Shown here: piece by piece, positions 33,991-41,267 of the stretch | How the letters are laid out: the number at the start of each line of letters is the position of its first letter | Numbering within the stretch: the stretch's first letter is position 1 | Source of the DNA: JAQTNA01 sp043743785 | Lineage (GTDB): Bacteria > Pseudomonadota > Gammaproteobacteria > Burkholderiales > Rhodocyclaceae | DNA length: 64,000 nucleotides | Direction: 5' to 3' | Assembly: GCA_043743785.1 (NCBI GenBank) | Contig: JAYTVW010000001.1 | Location: 1 to 64,000, forward strand | Program-made: the position numbers and the translations under genes | Notes under the pieces: generated by a model | Told to the model about the DNA's origin: nothing | Databases searched by the model: none | Seen by the model: the letters and a program-made list of their open reading frames with translations, nothing else

Positions 33991-34721
33991 CCCAGGCACA
34001 AGCAATTCACGGCGGAGCCGGGCAGGTCATCCAGGCTGAGACGTTCATCCAAAATAGTCATGGCCGCCCCCTGATGCCTCATGAACGCATTGATTTAAAC
34101 CGGGCGGTGAAGCGCATTGAAGATCAAGGTGGCGACCCGACCTGGAAGACCTGGCAGTTTTTGCACCAAGCGATTGAGGTCAAAAACATCGAAGACATGC
34201 GCATTGACCATTTGGGTGCGGCCCTGGCGTTGCTTGCGCTATTGCTTCAGGTCGCGACATTGAAGGGTGGGGAACGGGACGATGCATCGGGTCGCTTGGA
34301 GGTTGAACTGGACAGCCTCAGGCAACGACTTGTAGATGAATCTTCGGCCAAGCAAAGCTTGCTCAAGCGCCATGAGATGGTGGTTGCAGCGGCAGAGAAG
34401 CATGAAAAGGCCGCAACGACTTTGACCTATCGCCTGCAGCAGGTGCAGTCGGATTTGACGACGGCCCGAAAGCGCGTGGGTTGGCTGCGCCCTCTGTTCT
34501 GGATGTCGTTGGTGACCGCATTGGTTGGCGGATTCGTTGCGTATAGTCAGTGGCAACACGCCCAGGAGTCGGACTCACGCCTGACCATTTGCGCTTTCGA
34601 AGGCAAGGGCTACGGGATAGGTAGCATCCTCAACAGCACGCCGCCTCGGGAGTGTGTCAGGGCCGGCGACGGCCAGATGGCCTGGGTAGCTGCCAACGCC
34701 AAAGCAAAGCGGTCGAGATAG
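33987..34721 (+). CDS. Membrane protein co-translated with the repressor
   Basis: 244 residues; its ATG overlaps the repressor stop (ATGA). It begins AQAIHGGAGQVIQAETFIQNS, echoing the repressor tail. Then a hydrophobic helix (LGAALALLALLLQVATL), a long coiled coil (about residues 95-165) and a transmembrane segment (LFWMSLVTALVGGFVAYSQW), ending outside with two Cys (ICAFEGKG, RECVRAG). Being expressed with the repressor, it is likely a lysogen-state protein, for example superinfection exclusion or defence. This is inference from position and topology only. Confidence 0.72.
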   Translation: MTQAQAIHGGAGQVIQAETFIQNSHGRPLMPHERIDLNRAVKRIEDQGGDPTWKTWQFLHQAIEVKNIEDMRIDHLGAALALLALLLQVATLKGGERDDASGRLEVELDSLRQRLVDESSAKQSLLKRHEMVVAAAEKHEKAATTLTYRLQQVQSDLTTARKRVGWLRPLFWMSLVTALVGGFVAYSQWQHAQESDSRLTICAFEGKGYGIGSILNSTPPRECVRAGDGQMAWVAANAKAKRSR

Positions 34722-34776
34722 GTGATGCTTTACAGGAAGCAAATTCAACGCGGGCGGGAGCCTGCAAGGGGAGGGT

Positions 34777-35190
34777 ATGAAAGGCGTTCCAGTTCTGGCG
34801 ATCGCGATTTTATTAGGCATCGCGTTATCCGGCTGCGACTCTAAGCAGACTGAGCTGCAAGTCGCCGAAGCACGCCTGGAGACGCTTAAAGCCGAGATAG
34901 CTGCGAAACATCGCCTCCAGGAAGAGCAAGACCAGCGCGACGCGCCGTTCGGCTCGAAGCTCAATATCGATTCCTTGAGCAAGGCGGAAAAAAAGCGCCT
35001 TTGTGGGGACGAATACCACCGCATCGCCATCGGCTGGCCGATCAAGAAAGCGCTGGCCTGCTCAGGTGACAATTTCCGATTGGCCAGCGAAGCCGGAAAC
35101 TCGATCCGCATCTGGCAGGACTGTGATCGTAATTTCGGTTGCCTCACCATCGGAGAAAGCGATGGACGGGTATCGAACTGGAACAGATAG
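34777..35190 (+). CDS. Lipoprotein with coiled coil, prophage accessory gene
   Basis: 137 residues. Signal peptide II with lipobox LSGC (Cys20), then a short coiled coil (LQVAEARLETLKAEIAAKHRL in blocks) and a Cys-containing C-terminal domain with an SLSKAEKKRLCGDEYHRIAIGWP block. RBS-like GGGGAGG lies upstream. It sits among lysogenic genes behind the repressor. Exported phage lipoproteins often change phage adsorption; that role is a guess. Not recognised. Confidence 0.7.
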   Translation: MKGVPVLAIAILLGIALSGCDSKQTELQVAEARLETLKAEIAAKHRLQEEQDQRDAPFGSKLNIDSLSKAEKKRLCGDEYHRIAIGWPIKKALACSGDNFRLASEAGNSIRIWQDCDRNFGCLTIGESDGRVSNWNR

Positions 35191-35312
35191 ACGCCACGGA
35201 CAAAGCCCTTCGGATCGGACTGCTGTCGGCCCGGAGCGGCTGTTCAGCGGATCAAATGAGTCAGCCTACGGCGTGACGAACAAGCAAAATTTATTGATTT
35301 CAGGATGCTAGA

Positions 35313-36155
35313 ATGACCCGATACACGGAGCACCCCATGACCCAGATCGACGTTTTTCACCGCGAGGAAGATATCCCCAGCTTCGAAAGCTTTGGGCGGG
35401 AGAACGGCTTTCGCCATTGGCTAGGGTCTGAGCTGGCCCACATGCTCGGCTACGGTGATCTGGACGCGACACGCAAGGCCATCAACAAGGCCATGACGGT
35501 GTGCATGACCCTGAATATCCCGGTGATCGACAATTTTCAGCAAATCGAAACCGCGGAGGATCGGCATGACTTCAAACTCTCCCGCTTCGCCTGCTACCTG
35601 ACGGTGATGAACGGCGACCCGCGCAACGAGAAGGTAGCGCGGGCACAAGCCTATTTTGTCGGACTTGCCGAGGCATTCAGCCAATACCTACAGGAGGCCG
35701 AAGGGGTTGAGCGGGTTCTCATTCGAGGGGAAGTCTCGGAGCATGAAAAATCCCTCTCTGGCATCGCGCATCAACATGGGGTGGAGAATTACGCATTCTT
35801 CCAGAATGCGGGATACCGGGGCATGTACAACATGAACCTCGCCGCCCTCAAGGTCCACAAGGGTCTGAAGACTCCGGGCAGCCTTCTGGATTTCATGGGC
35901 AAGGAAGAGTTGGCGGCCAATCTCTTCCGCGTCACCCAGACCGAAGCGAAGATTCGCAAAGATCGGATCATGGGACAAAAGCCTTTGGAAAACGTGGCGG
36001 AGGCTGTGGGCCAGACGGTGCGTAAAACGATGATTGAGATCAGCGGAAACCGCCCTGAAAGGTTGCCGTTGCATCAGGACATCCGCGAAGTCAGGAAGGG
36101 CATCAAGAAGACTGAGAAGGAACTAGCCAAGCTCGATAAGCCGGGGAAGAAATAG
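35313..36155 (+). CDS. DinD-like protein (BRO/DNA-damage-inducible protein D family)
   Basis: 280 residues. Follows E. coli DinD: FRHWLGSELAHMLGYGDL, LSRFACYLTVMNGDPRNEKVA, AQAYFVGLAEAF, GVENYAFFQNAGYRGMYN, KGLKTPGSLLDFMGKEELAANLFRVTQTEAKI (in blocks). E. coli DinD is SOS-induced and takes apart RecA filaments. An in-frame ATG at 35337 is an alternative start. I found no clear LexA box in the 122 bp upstream. It is followed by a terminator and is the last gene before the late region. Confidence 0.88.
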   Translation: MTRYTEHPMTQIDVFHREEDIPSFESFGRENGFRHWLGSELAHMLGYGDLDATRKAINKAMTVCMTLNIPVIDNFQQIETAEDRHDFKLSRFACYLTVMNGDPRNEKVARAQAYFVGLAEAFSQYLQEAEGVERVLIRGEVSEHEKSLSGIAHQHGVENYAFFQNAGYRGMYNMNLAALKVHKGLKTPGSLLDFMGKEELAANLFRVTQTEAKIRKDRIMGQKPLENVAEAVGQTVRKTMIEISGNRPERLPLHQDIREVRKGIKKTEKELAKLDKPGKK

Positions 36156-36175
36156 ATTGAAGTATTAACAGCTGA

Positions 36176-36205
36176 GGGGTCGGAGTTTCCGGCCCCTTGT
36201 TTTTT
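36176..36205 (+). terminator. Terminator after the DinD-like gene
   Basis: GGGGTCGG pairs with CCGGCCCC (one wobble) around AGTTT, followed by TTGTTTTTT. It insulates the lysogenic block from the late promoter candidate that starts two bases later. Confidence 0.85.
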
Positions 36206-36206
36206 C

Positions 36207-36248
36207 AAAACCTAAAACCCTTTAATCGGCCGGGTTCCCGCGCGCGCG
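36207..36248 (+). promoter_or_regulatory. Late promoter motif, copy 1 (lysis/packaging block)
   Basis: AAAACCTAAAACCCTTTAAT then CGGCC and a GCGCGCGCG tract. Contains the dyad TAAA-N4-TTTA shared with copies at 43607, 49156 and 52143. It lies 14 bp before the endolysin ATG. Confidence 0.75.
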
Positions 36249-36261
36249 TAGGCTGCGTGCC

Positions 36262-36834
36262 ATGGAACTCCTACTGCCCCGCCGGCTTACCGCGCCCCTC
36301 TTCCGGGGCGAGAATCGCGTCGTCGATCTCGCCGTCCTCCACTGCGCCGCCACGCCCAACGGGCGGGACTTCTTTGAAGGCGAGTTGGGGAAGCCCAACT
36401 TCCTCACTCCCATCGAACGCCTGGATGCCATGCACCAGGCACGCGGCTTCAAGCGCCAGCCGGCCTGGCGCAGCCGCTTCAATCCGTCCCTCACGTCCAT
36501 CGGCTACCACTACCTGATCTACCTGGACGGGACGGTGGTCACTGGCCGTCACCTCTCTGAGATCGGCGCCCACGCCGAAGGCTGGAACAGCCAGTCGGTC
36601 GGCGTGTGCATGCTCGGCACCGATGCCTTCACCCTCAAGCAGTGGGATAGCCTCGCCTACCTGGTCGGCAAGCTGGAAGCCGCCTACGCATCCGGCCCCA
36701 ACGGTCGCCTGTGGATCCGGGGCCACCGCGATCTGCCGGACGTGCACAAGGAATGCCCCGGCTACTCGGTGGACGCCTGGCTGGCTGGTGGCAGGAAACC
36801 CCTCGCAGGACACATCCAGGAGTCAATCAAATGA
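36262..36834 (+). CDS. Endolysin: N-acetylmuramoyl-L-alanine amidase (Amidase_2/T7-lysozyme-like)
   Basis: 190 residues. Zinc ligands are visible: His27 (VLHCAATPNG), His155 (IRGHRDLP) and Cys165 (KECPGY). YHYLIYLDGTVVTGRHLSEIGAH and NSQSVGVCML match the fold. It cuts the amide bond between MurNAc and the stem peptide to lyse the host. No signal peptide, so it needs the holin. First gene of the late region, with the next gene starting at its stop (ATGA). Confidence 0.94.
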   Translation: MELLLPRRLTAPLFRGENRVVDLAVLHCAATPNGRDFFEGELGKPNFLTPIERLDAMHQARGFKRQPAWRSRFNPSLTSIGYHYLIYLDGTVVTGRHLSEIGAHAEGWNSQSVGVCMLGTDAFTLKQWDSLAYLVGKLEAAYASGPNGRLWIRGHRDLPDVHKECPGYSVDAWLAGGRKPLAGHIQESIK

Positions 36835-37007
36835 CGAAGGATGAATTTGATTTTCAAACGTGGTTCGACAACCTGGCGGCACTTGTCCTGGATATGACCG
36901 GGGTTGAATTCCGTGACGAGGACTCGGTGCGCGATGGCTACGAGACTGGGAAGAACATGTTTGATGTAGCGGACAGCATCGCCGCTGAATATGGGGAGGG
37001 CGAGTAA
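36831..37007 (+). CDS. Small acidic lysis-region protein
   Basis: 58 residues, ATG overlapping the endolysin stop (ATGA). Acidic and helical (FDFQTWFDNLAALVLDMTG; DVADSIAAEYGEGE); no membrane segment. It is followed immediately by the holin-like gene. Not recognised. Confidence 0.62.
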   Translation: MTKDEFDFQTWFDNLAALVLDMTGVEFRDEDSVRDGYETGKNMFDVADSIAAEYGEGE

Positions 37008-37205
37008 ATGGCTGACAAAAAGCCCTGGTGGAAGTCCCGCACCATGATCGTGAATGCCCTGGCTGCTGCCCTGGTGGCGCTGGAAGCGAACACCGGCCTG
37101 CTGCAGCCGCTCCTGCCTATGAATTTCTACGCCGTCCTGGCGGCCCTGCTGCCGGTCGTTAATGCGGCCCTGCGCGTCATCACCACTACGGGCGTCAGTC
37201 TGTAA
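37008..37205 (+). CDS. Probable holin (two-segment membrane protein)
   Basis: 65 residues. A charged N-terminus (MADKKPWWKSRT) leads to hydrophobic segments MIVNALAAALVALEANTG and FYAVLAALLPVVNAALRVI. Size, topology and place next to endolysin and spanins fit a small holin that forms the lethal membrane lesion. The name is by context; holins share little sequence. Confidence 0.72.
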   Translation: MADKKPWWKSRTMIVNALAAALVALEANTGLLQPLLPMNFYAVLAALLPVVNAALRVITTTGVSL

Positions 37206-37227
37206 ATCCCCACCTCGGAAAACGAAA

Positions 37228-37596
37228 ATGACCAACCAGTCTATTGAGCAAGAAATTCTGGAAAAAGGCCTGACCGCACCTCGGGTGACGCCCGCTGACA
37301 TTGAAGCGAACATTGTCCACCAGCACTTCTTCACCGCAGCAGAAGGTGTTTGCGGCGCAGATCACCCGGGCGACCTCTTGTGCGGCGGAGAGAGCCTGAT
37401 ATTGCTGACGTTCTGCGTCCTGATCCTGCGCAACGGCTTCACCGTCACCGGCGAGTCCGCCTGCGCCAGTCCGGAGAACTTCAACGCCGAGATTGGCCGC
37501 AAGATCGCCCGGCAGAACGCGGTGGAAAAAATGTGGCCGCTGATGGGCTACGCGCTGCGGGATCGCCTTGCTGCCATGCGTGCGGAGCAGTCATGA
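37228..37596 (+). CDS. Phage gp49/gp66-family (N4 gp49, Sf6 gp66) protein
   Basis: 122 residues from ATG 37228. Core: VTPADIEANIVHQHFFTAAEGV, LILLTFCVLILRNGFTVTGES, GRKIARQNAVEKMWPLMGYALRDRL (in blocks). This is the family conserved across many tailed phages, usually without known function. It sits within the lysis cassette, its stop overlapping the spanin start. Confidence 0.82.
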   Translation: MTNQSIEQEILEKGLTAPRVTPADIEANIVHQHFFTAAEGVCGADHPGDLLCGGESLILLTFCVLILRNGFTVTGESACASPENFNAEIGRKIARQNAVEKMWPLMGYALRDRLAAMRAEQS

Positions 37597-38114
37597 ATCC
37601 GCTCGGGACGCTGCGCACCGCAATCATTGCCCTGGCGATCGGCGCCCTGCTGGGTGGCTTTGGCGGCTACCGCCTGGCCGCCGGAAACTGTGCCCGCGTC
37701 GAACTCAAGACTGCCGTGGCCACCCAGGCCGCTGCCGTCGTCACCAGCCAGGCCGCCACCACGGCTTCTGAGGCCGGCGCCGCCGCATCCGCCCGGGTAG
37801 AAGCCGACCTGACCCCCATTACCCGTGAGGTGATCCGCTATGTTGAAACCCATCCTGCTGCTCCTGATTGCCGTCTCGATCCTGACGGCCTGCAGCTCTG
37901 GTCCGCCGCCAATGCCGGCCGTCTTGCCCAGCCTGCCAGCGGCGGACATGCAGCCGGCCCCGGAACTGCCTCCGCCGGCCTCGGGCAGCCTGCCGGACCT
38001 GCTGACGAATCACGTGGACGCGATGCTGGCCTATCACCAGCTGGCGCAACACCAGGCCAACCTGGTGCGCTGGCTGCGCCAGGTGTGGCCGACGCTGGAG
38101 GGCCGGTCCGGTGA
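37593..38114 (+). CDS. Inner-membrane spanin (Rz-like)
   Basis: 173 residues; ATGA overlap with the upstream gene. One N-terminal membrane segment (AIIALAIGALLGGFGGYRLA), then a periplasmic stretch with ITREVIRYVETHP and CRLDPDGLQLWSAAN, typical of Rz-like proteins, and a Pro/Gly/Ala-rich tail. With the outer spanin it fuses inner and outer membranes at the end of lysis. The o-spanin gene is embedded in its 3' half in another frame. Confidence 0.85.
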   Translation: MNPLGTLRTAIIALAIGALLGGFGGYRLAAGNCARVELKTAVATQAAAVVTSQAATTASEAGAAASARVEADLTPITREVIRYVETHPAAPDCRLDPDGLQLWSAANAGRLAQPASGGHAAGPGTASAGLGQPAGPADESRGRDAGLSPAGATPGQPGALAAPGVADAGGPVR

Positions 38115-38130
38115 CGCTCCCCGAAATTGA
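37840..38130 (+). CDS. Outer-membrane spanin lipoprotein (Rz1-like), embedded gene
   Basis: 96 residues in a different frame inside the Rz-like gene, the classic Rz/Rz1 arrangement. Signal peptide II with lipobox LTAC (Cys18), then a Pro-rich linker (SSGPPPMPAVLPSLPAADM) and a helical C-terminus (HVDAMLAYHQLAQHQANLVRWL) that would pair with the inner spanin. It ends shortly after the start of the TraR/DksA gene. Confidence 0.87.
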   Translation: MLKPILLLLIAVSILTACSSGPPPMPAVLPSLPAADMQPAPELPPPASGSLPDLLTNHVDAMLAYHQLAQHQANLVRWLRQVWPTLEGRSGDAPRN

Positions 38131-38371
38131 ACCCCGTGAGGTCGGCGACTGGATCGACGACGCCGTCAAGCGCGAACAGGACGTGCTCGATGACGCCCTC
38201 CAGGAGCAGCGGCTGCGTGACCCGACCCGGGGCAAGACGCTGGCGGATTCCGCCTTCGAGTGCGATGCCTGCGGCGATCCTATCCCCCAGGCCCGCCGAG
38301 AAGCCGTCCCGGGCGTGCGCTGCTGCGTACCCTGCGCCCACGCCATCGCCGTGGCGGAGGGGCGGAAATGA
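38111..38371 (+). CDS. TraR/DksA-type C4 zinc-finger protein
   Basis: 86 residues from a GTG at 38111 overlapping both spanin genes. The C-terminal zinc finger is FECDACGDPIPQARREAVPG plus RCCVPCAHAI, the DksA/TraR signature; the N-terminal half is the expected helix with acidic residues (DDAVKREQDVLDDALQEQ). Phage TraR-like proteins bind the RNA polymerase secondary channel and mimic DksA-ppGpp. Its place among late genes is typical of Mu-like and lambdoid phages. Confidence 0.9.
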   Translation: MTLPEIEPREVGDWIDDAVKREQDVLDDALQEQRLRDPTRGKTLADSAFECDACGDPIPQARREAVPGVRCCVPCAHAIAVAEGRK

Positions 38372-38835
38372 CGATTCAAGTCGAATTCTGGCAATTGCTG
38401 TCAGCCCTGGTGGGGCTGTTGATCGCCTTCATGACCTGCATCTGGGCCTTTGCCAAAGTGCTGGGAGGACAGCAAGAGAAGCTGCTGGACGTGCGCTTTG
38501 CCTCCCTGGAAGAGAGCCGCAAGAGCGGCGTGTCCCACTGGGATACCCGCTTCACCGATCTGGACAAGGAACTGGTCAAGCTGGCCTCCGATCTGGCGGC
38601 CACCACTTTGCGTGTAACCGCCGTGGAGAACGCCCGCAGCGGGCTGTTGAGCCGATCAGACCTCGAAGGGGTTTTTTCTCGGCTCAACGGTATTTCACGG
38701 GAGGTTTCGGAGCTGACGGGCGCCCTGGATGGTATTCGGGAGAACAGCGCCAAATCCGCCGAGGCGCTCGGAAAGGTCAACGCCATGGAAAAAACTCTCG
38801 AACTCATCAACCGCCACCTACTGGATAAAGCATGA
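38368..38835 (+). CDS. DUF2730-like membrane/coiled-coil phage protein
   Basis: 155 residues from ATG 38368 (ATGA overlap). N-terminal membrane segment (LLSALVGLLIAFMTCIWAFA), then a long coiled-coil region to the C-terminus (LDKELVKLASDLAATTLRVTAVENARS in blocks). Proteins of this shape (DUF2730) precede the terminase genes in Mu-like phages. Function unknown. Confidence 0.72.
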   Translation: MTIQVEFWQLLSALVGLLIAFMTCIWAFAKVLGGQQEKLLDVRFASLEESRKSGVSHWDTRFTDLDKELVKLASDLAATTLRVTAVENARSGLLSRSDLEGVFSRLNGISREVSELTGALDGIRENSAKSAEALGKVNAMEKTLELINRHLLDKA

Positions 38836-39134
38836 CGAAATCTTTTTCCGACCTGGTCGAATCTGCCCGCCGCCTGGCCATTTTGCGGGCACTGGCTGCC
38901 GCAGGGGAATACACCCTGCCGGAGAGCCTGGCCCGGCAAGCGCTTGGGCATGACGGCCTCACGGCGTCCGGTGATCAGATGGCCGCATCAAGCGCTTGGC
39001 TGGACGAGCAGCGCCTGCTGATCCGCCAGCAAGTGGGCGCGACCGCACTCCTGACCCTGACCGGGCGAGGCCTGGATGTGGCGCGGGGAGCAGCCGTGGT
39101 GCCGGGGGTGGATCGCCCCTTGCCGGGTTTCTGA
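38832..39134 (+). CDS. VpaChn25_0724-family phage protein (winged-helix-like)
   Basis: 100 residues. LVESARRLAILRALAAAGEYTLPESLARQAL, then DQMAASSAWLDEQRLL and LLTLTGRGLDVARG (in blocks) form a small winged helix. This family sits just upstream of the DUF3486 small terminase gene in transposable phages, as here. ATGA overlap with the upstream gene. Role in packaging or regulation not known. Confidence 0.8.
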   Translation: MTKSFSDLVESARRLAILRALAAAGEYTLPESLARQALGHDGLTASGDQMAASSAWLDEQRLLIRQQVGATALLTLTGRGLDVARGAAVVPGVDRPLPGF

Positions 39135-39135
39135 C

Positions 39136-39705
39136 ATGGGCCGCCGCAGCGTTATTTCCGCTCTGCCCGACGGCGTCCGCCGGGAGCTTGACGAGCGCCT
39201 GGTAGCCTCCGGATTTTCCGACTATGCCGCCCTGGCGGAATGGCTCCAGGCCCAGGGCTTCGAGATCAGCAAGAGCGCCGTGCATCGTCACGGCTTCGCC
39301 CTGCAGGCGGACTACGACGAGGCCATGGCGGATGCCCGAGGGCTGCTGGCCCTGACCCGGGCTTCAGGGGATCTGGGGAAATCGGGCAGCGAGCTGGCGC
39401 GCTCGGCATCGACGCTGTTGCAAACGGACATCGTGCGCACCGTCCTGGAAATCCGCAAAGAAGCGAATCCGGGCGAGCGCGCCAAGCTGCTGGCAAAGCT
39501 GACGCAGGCACAGGCGCAGATCGGCCGGATGTCGATTGCAGCAGAACGCTGGAGTGCCGAGGAGGAGGAAAAGCTGACCGCCGAGGCCCAGGCGGCTGCC
39601 GTGGCCAGCGCGGCGGCAGAGGGCTTGAGTCCGGAGCAGGCCGCCCGGGTGGGCGCGGCAGTGGCCAGCCGCATTCAGATCTACTTGCCGGATAACGGGC
39701 GCTGA
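39136..39705 (+). CDS. DUF3486 family protein, putative terminase small subunit (Mu gp27-like)
   Basis: 189 residues. GRRSVISALPDGVRRELDERL and YAALAEWLQAQGFEISKSAVHRHG form the N-terminal HTH, followed by long helices and a low-complexity Ala-rich end. The family is the small packaging subunit in Mu-like phages and recognises the pac region. It starts one base after the upstream stop and is followed one base after its own stop by the large subunit. Confidence 0.88.
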   Translation: MGRRSVISALPDGVRRELDERLVASGFSDYAALAEWLQAQGFEISKSAVHRHGFALQADYDEAMADARGLLALTRASGDLGKSGSELARSASTLLQTDIVRTVLEIRKEANPGERAKLLAKLTQAQAQIGRMSIAAERWSAEEEEKLTAEAQAAAVASAAAEGLSPEQAARVGAAVASRIQIYLPDNGR

Positions 39706-39706
39706 G

Positions 39707-41155
39707 ATGGCCAAACGCCAACCGCAAGGGCCACGCCAGGCAGACGAGCCGGTCCGCATGATCCGGCCCCAGGCCGGACCCCAGGAGGCGTTTCTGGCCA
39801 GCCCGGCGGATATCGTCATCTACGGGGGGGCTGCGTTCGGCGGGAAAACCTTTGCGCTGCTGCTGGAGACGGTACGGCATACCGATAATCCCGGGTTCGG
39901 CGCCGTCATCTTCCGCCGTACCACCAAACAGGTGCGGGCCGAAGGCGGTCTGTGGGACACGGCGGAAGAGTTGTACGTGGACATGGACGCGGAGCCGAAT
40001 CAGTCGGCTTTATCCTGGACCTTTCCCAGCGGTGCCCGGGTGACGTTCGCCCATCTGGAGCATGAAAAGAACAAGCTCGACTGGCAGGGTTCCCAGCTGG
40101 CCATGATTGGTTTTGACGAACTAACCCATTTCACGTCGGGTCAGTTCTGGTATTTACTTTCGCGTAACCGCTCGGGTTCCGGTGTGGCGCCCTATGTGCG
40201 GGCGACGACGAATCCGGACCCGGATAGCTGGGTGGCCGATCTGATTTCCTGGTGGATCGACCAAGAAACCGGTTACGCGATTCCCGAGCGTTCCGGCGTG
40301 GTGCGCTACTTCGTGCGCTATCGCAACGAACTGATCTGGGGCGACACCCGGGAGGAACTGAAAGACCAGTTCCCGGAGCTGGAGCCCAAGAGCTTGACCT
40401 TCATCGGCGCCAGCTACTCGGACAACAAGATCGGCTTGGCAAAAGACCCGGGTTACATCGCCAACCTGGATGCACTGCCCCTGGTGGAACAGGAACAGCT
40501 GAAGAAAGGCAACTGGAAGATCCGCCCTGCCGCCGGAGACTACTTCAAGGCTGAGTGGTTCGAGAAAGTCGAGCGGGCGCCGGAGGGATGCCGCTGGGTG
40601 CGCTACTGGGATCGGGCCGCCACCGAACCGAATCCGCGCAACACCGATCCGGATTGGACCGCCGGCCTGAAGTTGGGCAAGGACAGCGAGGGTACGTACT
40701 ACATCGGCCACGTGGCGCGGGACCGCAAGCGGCCAGCCGGGGTAAAGGCCTTGATCAAAGGGACAGCTGCTGCCGATGGCGTTGCCTGCACCGTGGTACT
40801 GGAACAAGACCCGGCGCAGGCGGGCAAGGTCGAGGCCGAACTCTACGTCACCTACCTGGCCGGATTCGACGTACGCATTCAGTCCCCCCAGGGGGATAAG
40901 CAGGTCCGGTCCCGACCGGCCTCGGCCCAGGCGGAAGCCGGCAAGATCAAGCTGGTGAAGGGACCATGGAACAAGGCACTGCTGGACGAACTGGAGAACT
41001 TCCCAACCGGCAAGCACGACGACCAGGTCGATACCCTGTCCGGCGCCATCAACTGGCTGGAGAGCACCAACGTCCAACCGGCGGCAGGCGCCACGGTAGA
41101 TCCTCAGCCGGATAGTTACCGCTCCGACAGGAATTTTCGGCGGCGCCTGCATTAA
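39707..41155 (+). CDS. Terminase large subunit
   Basis: 482 residues. ATPase: Walker A GGAAFGGKT at 40-48, Walker B LAMIGFDELTHF near 135. Nuclease: acidic residues in RYWDRAA (about 302), EQDPAQAG (about 367) and KHDDQVD (near 437). It translocates phage DNA into the prohead and cuts it at headful. Related to Mu gp28-type proteins but closer to general TerL of siphoviruses. Confidence 0.93.
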   Translation: MAKRQPQGPRQADEPVRMIRPQAGPQEAFLASPADIVIYGGAAFGGKTFALLLETVRHTDNPGFGAVIFRRTTKQVRAEGGLWDTAEELYVDMDAEPNQSALSWTFPSGARVTFAHLEHEKNKLDWQGSQLAMIGFDELTHFTSGQFWYLLSRNRSGSGVAPYVRATTNPDPDSWVADLISWWIDQETGYAIPERSGVVRYFVRYRNELIWGDTREELKDQFPELEPKSLTFIGASYSDNKIGLAKDPGYIANLDALPLVEQEQLKKGNWKIRPAAGDYFKAEWFEKVERAPEGCRWVRYWDRAATEPNPRNTDPDWTAGLKLGKDSEGTYYIGHVARDRKRPAGVKALIKGTAAADGVACTVVLEQDPAQAGKVEAELYVTYLAGFDVRIQSPQGDKQVRSRPASAQAEAGKIKLVKGPWNKALLDELENFPTGKHDDQVDTLSGAINWLESTNVQPAAGATVDPQPDSYRSDRNFRRRLH

Positions 41156-41267
41156 GCCGCCAGGGCCATTTTCTCCCCGGCAGGCTACGGATGGATAGGG
41201 AACAGGGGCTACGGCCCTTGGCGGGTTTTATAAAAAGGTTTTTGCGGCATTGCTGCGGGGTAGCGAC
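41156..41267 (+). other. Terminase-portal gap with a long-range inverted repeat
   Basis: CCGCCAGGGCC at 41157-41167 can pair with GGCCCTTGGCGG at 41213-41224 (one extra base), separated by 45 bp and followed by GTTTTAT. This could be a terminator or an RNA structure controlling portal expression. No gene in the gap. Confidence 0.5.

Noticed and set aside
35191..35312. A LexA box upstream of the DinD-like gene
   Set aside because: Only scattered CTGT half-sites are present; no CTGT-N8-ACAG-type site could be read, so SOS control is not claimed.
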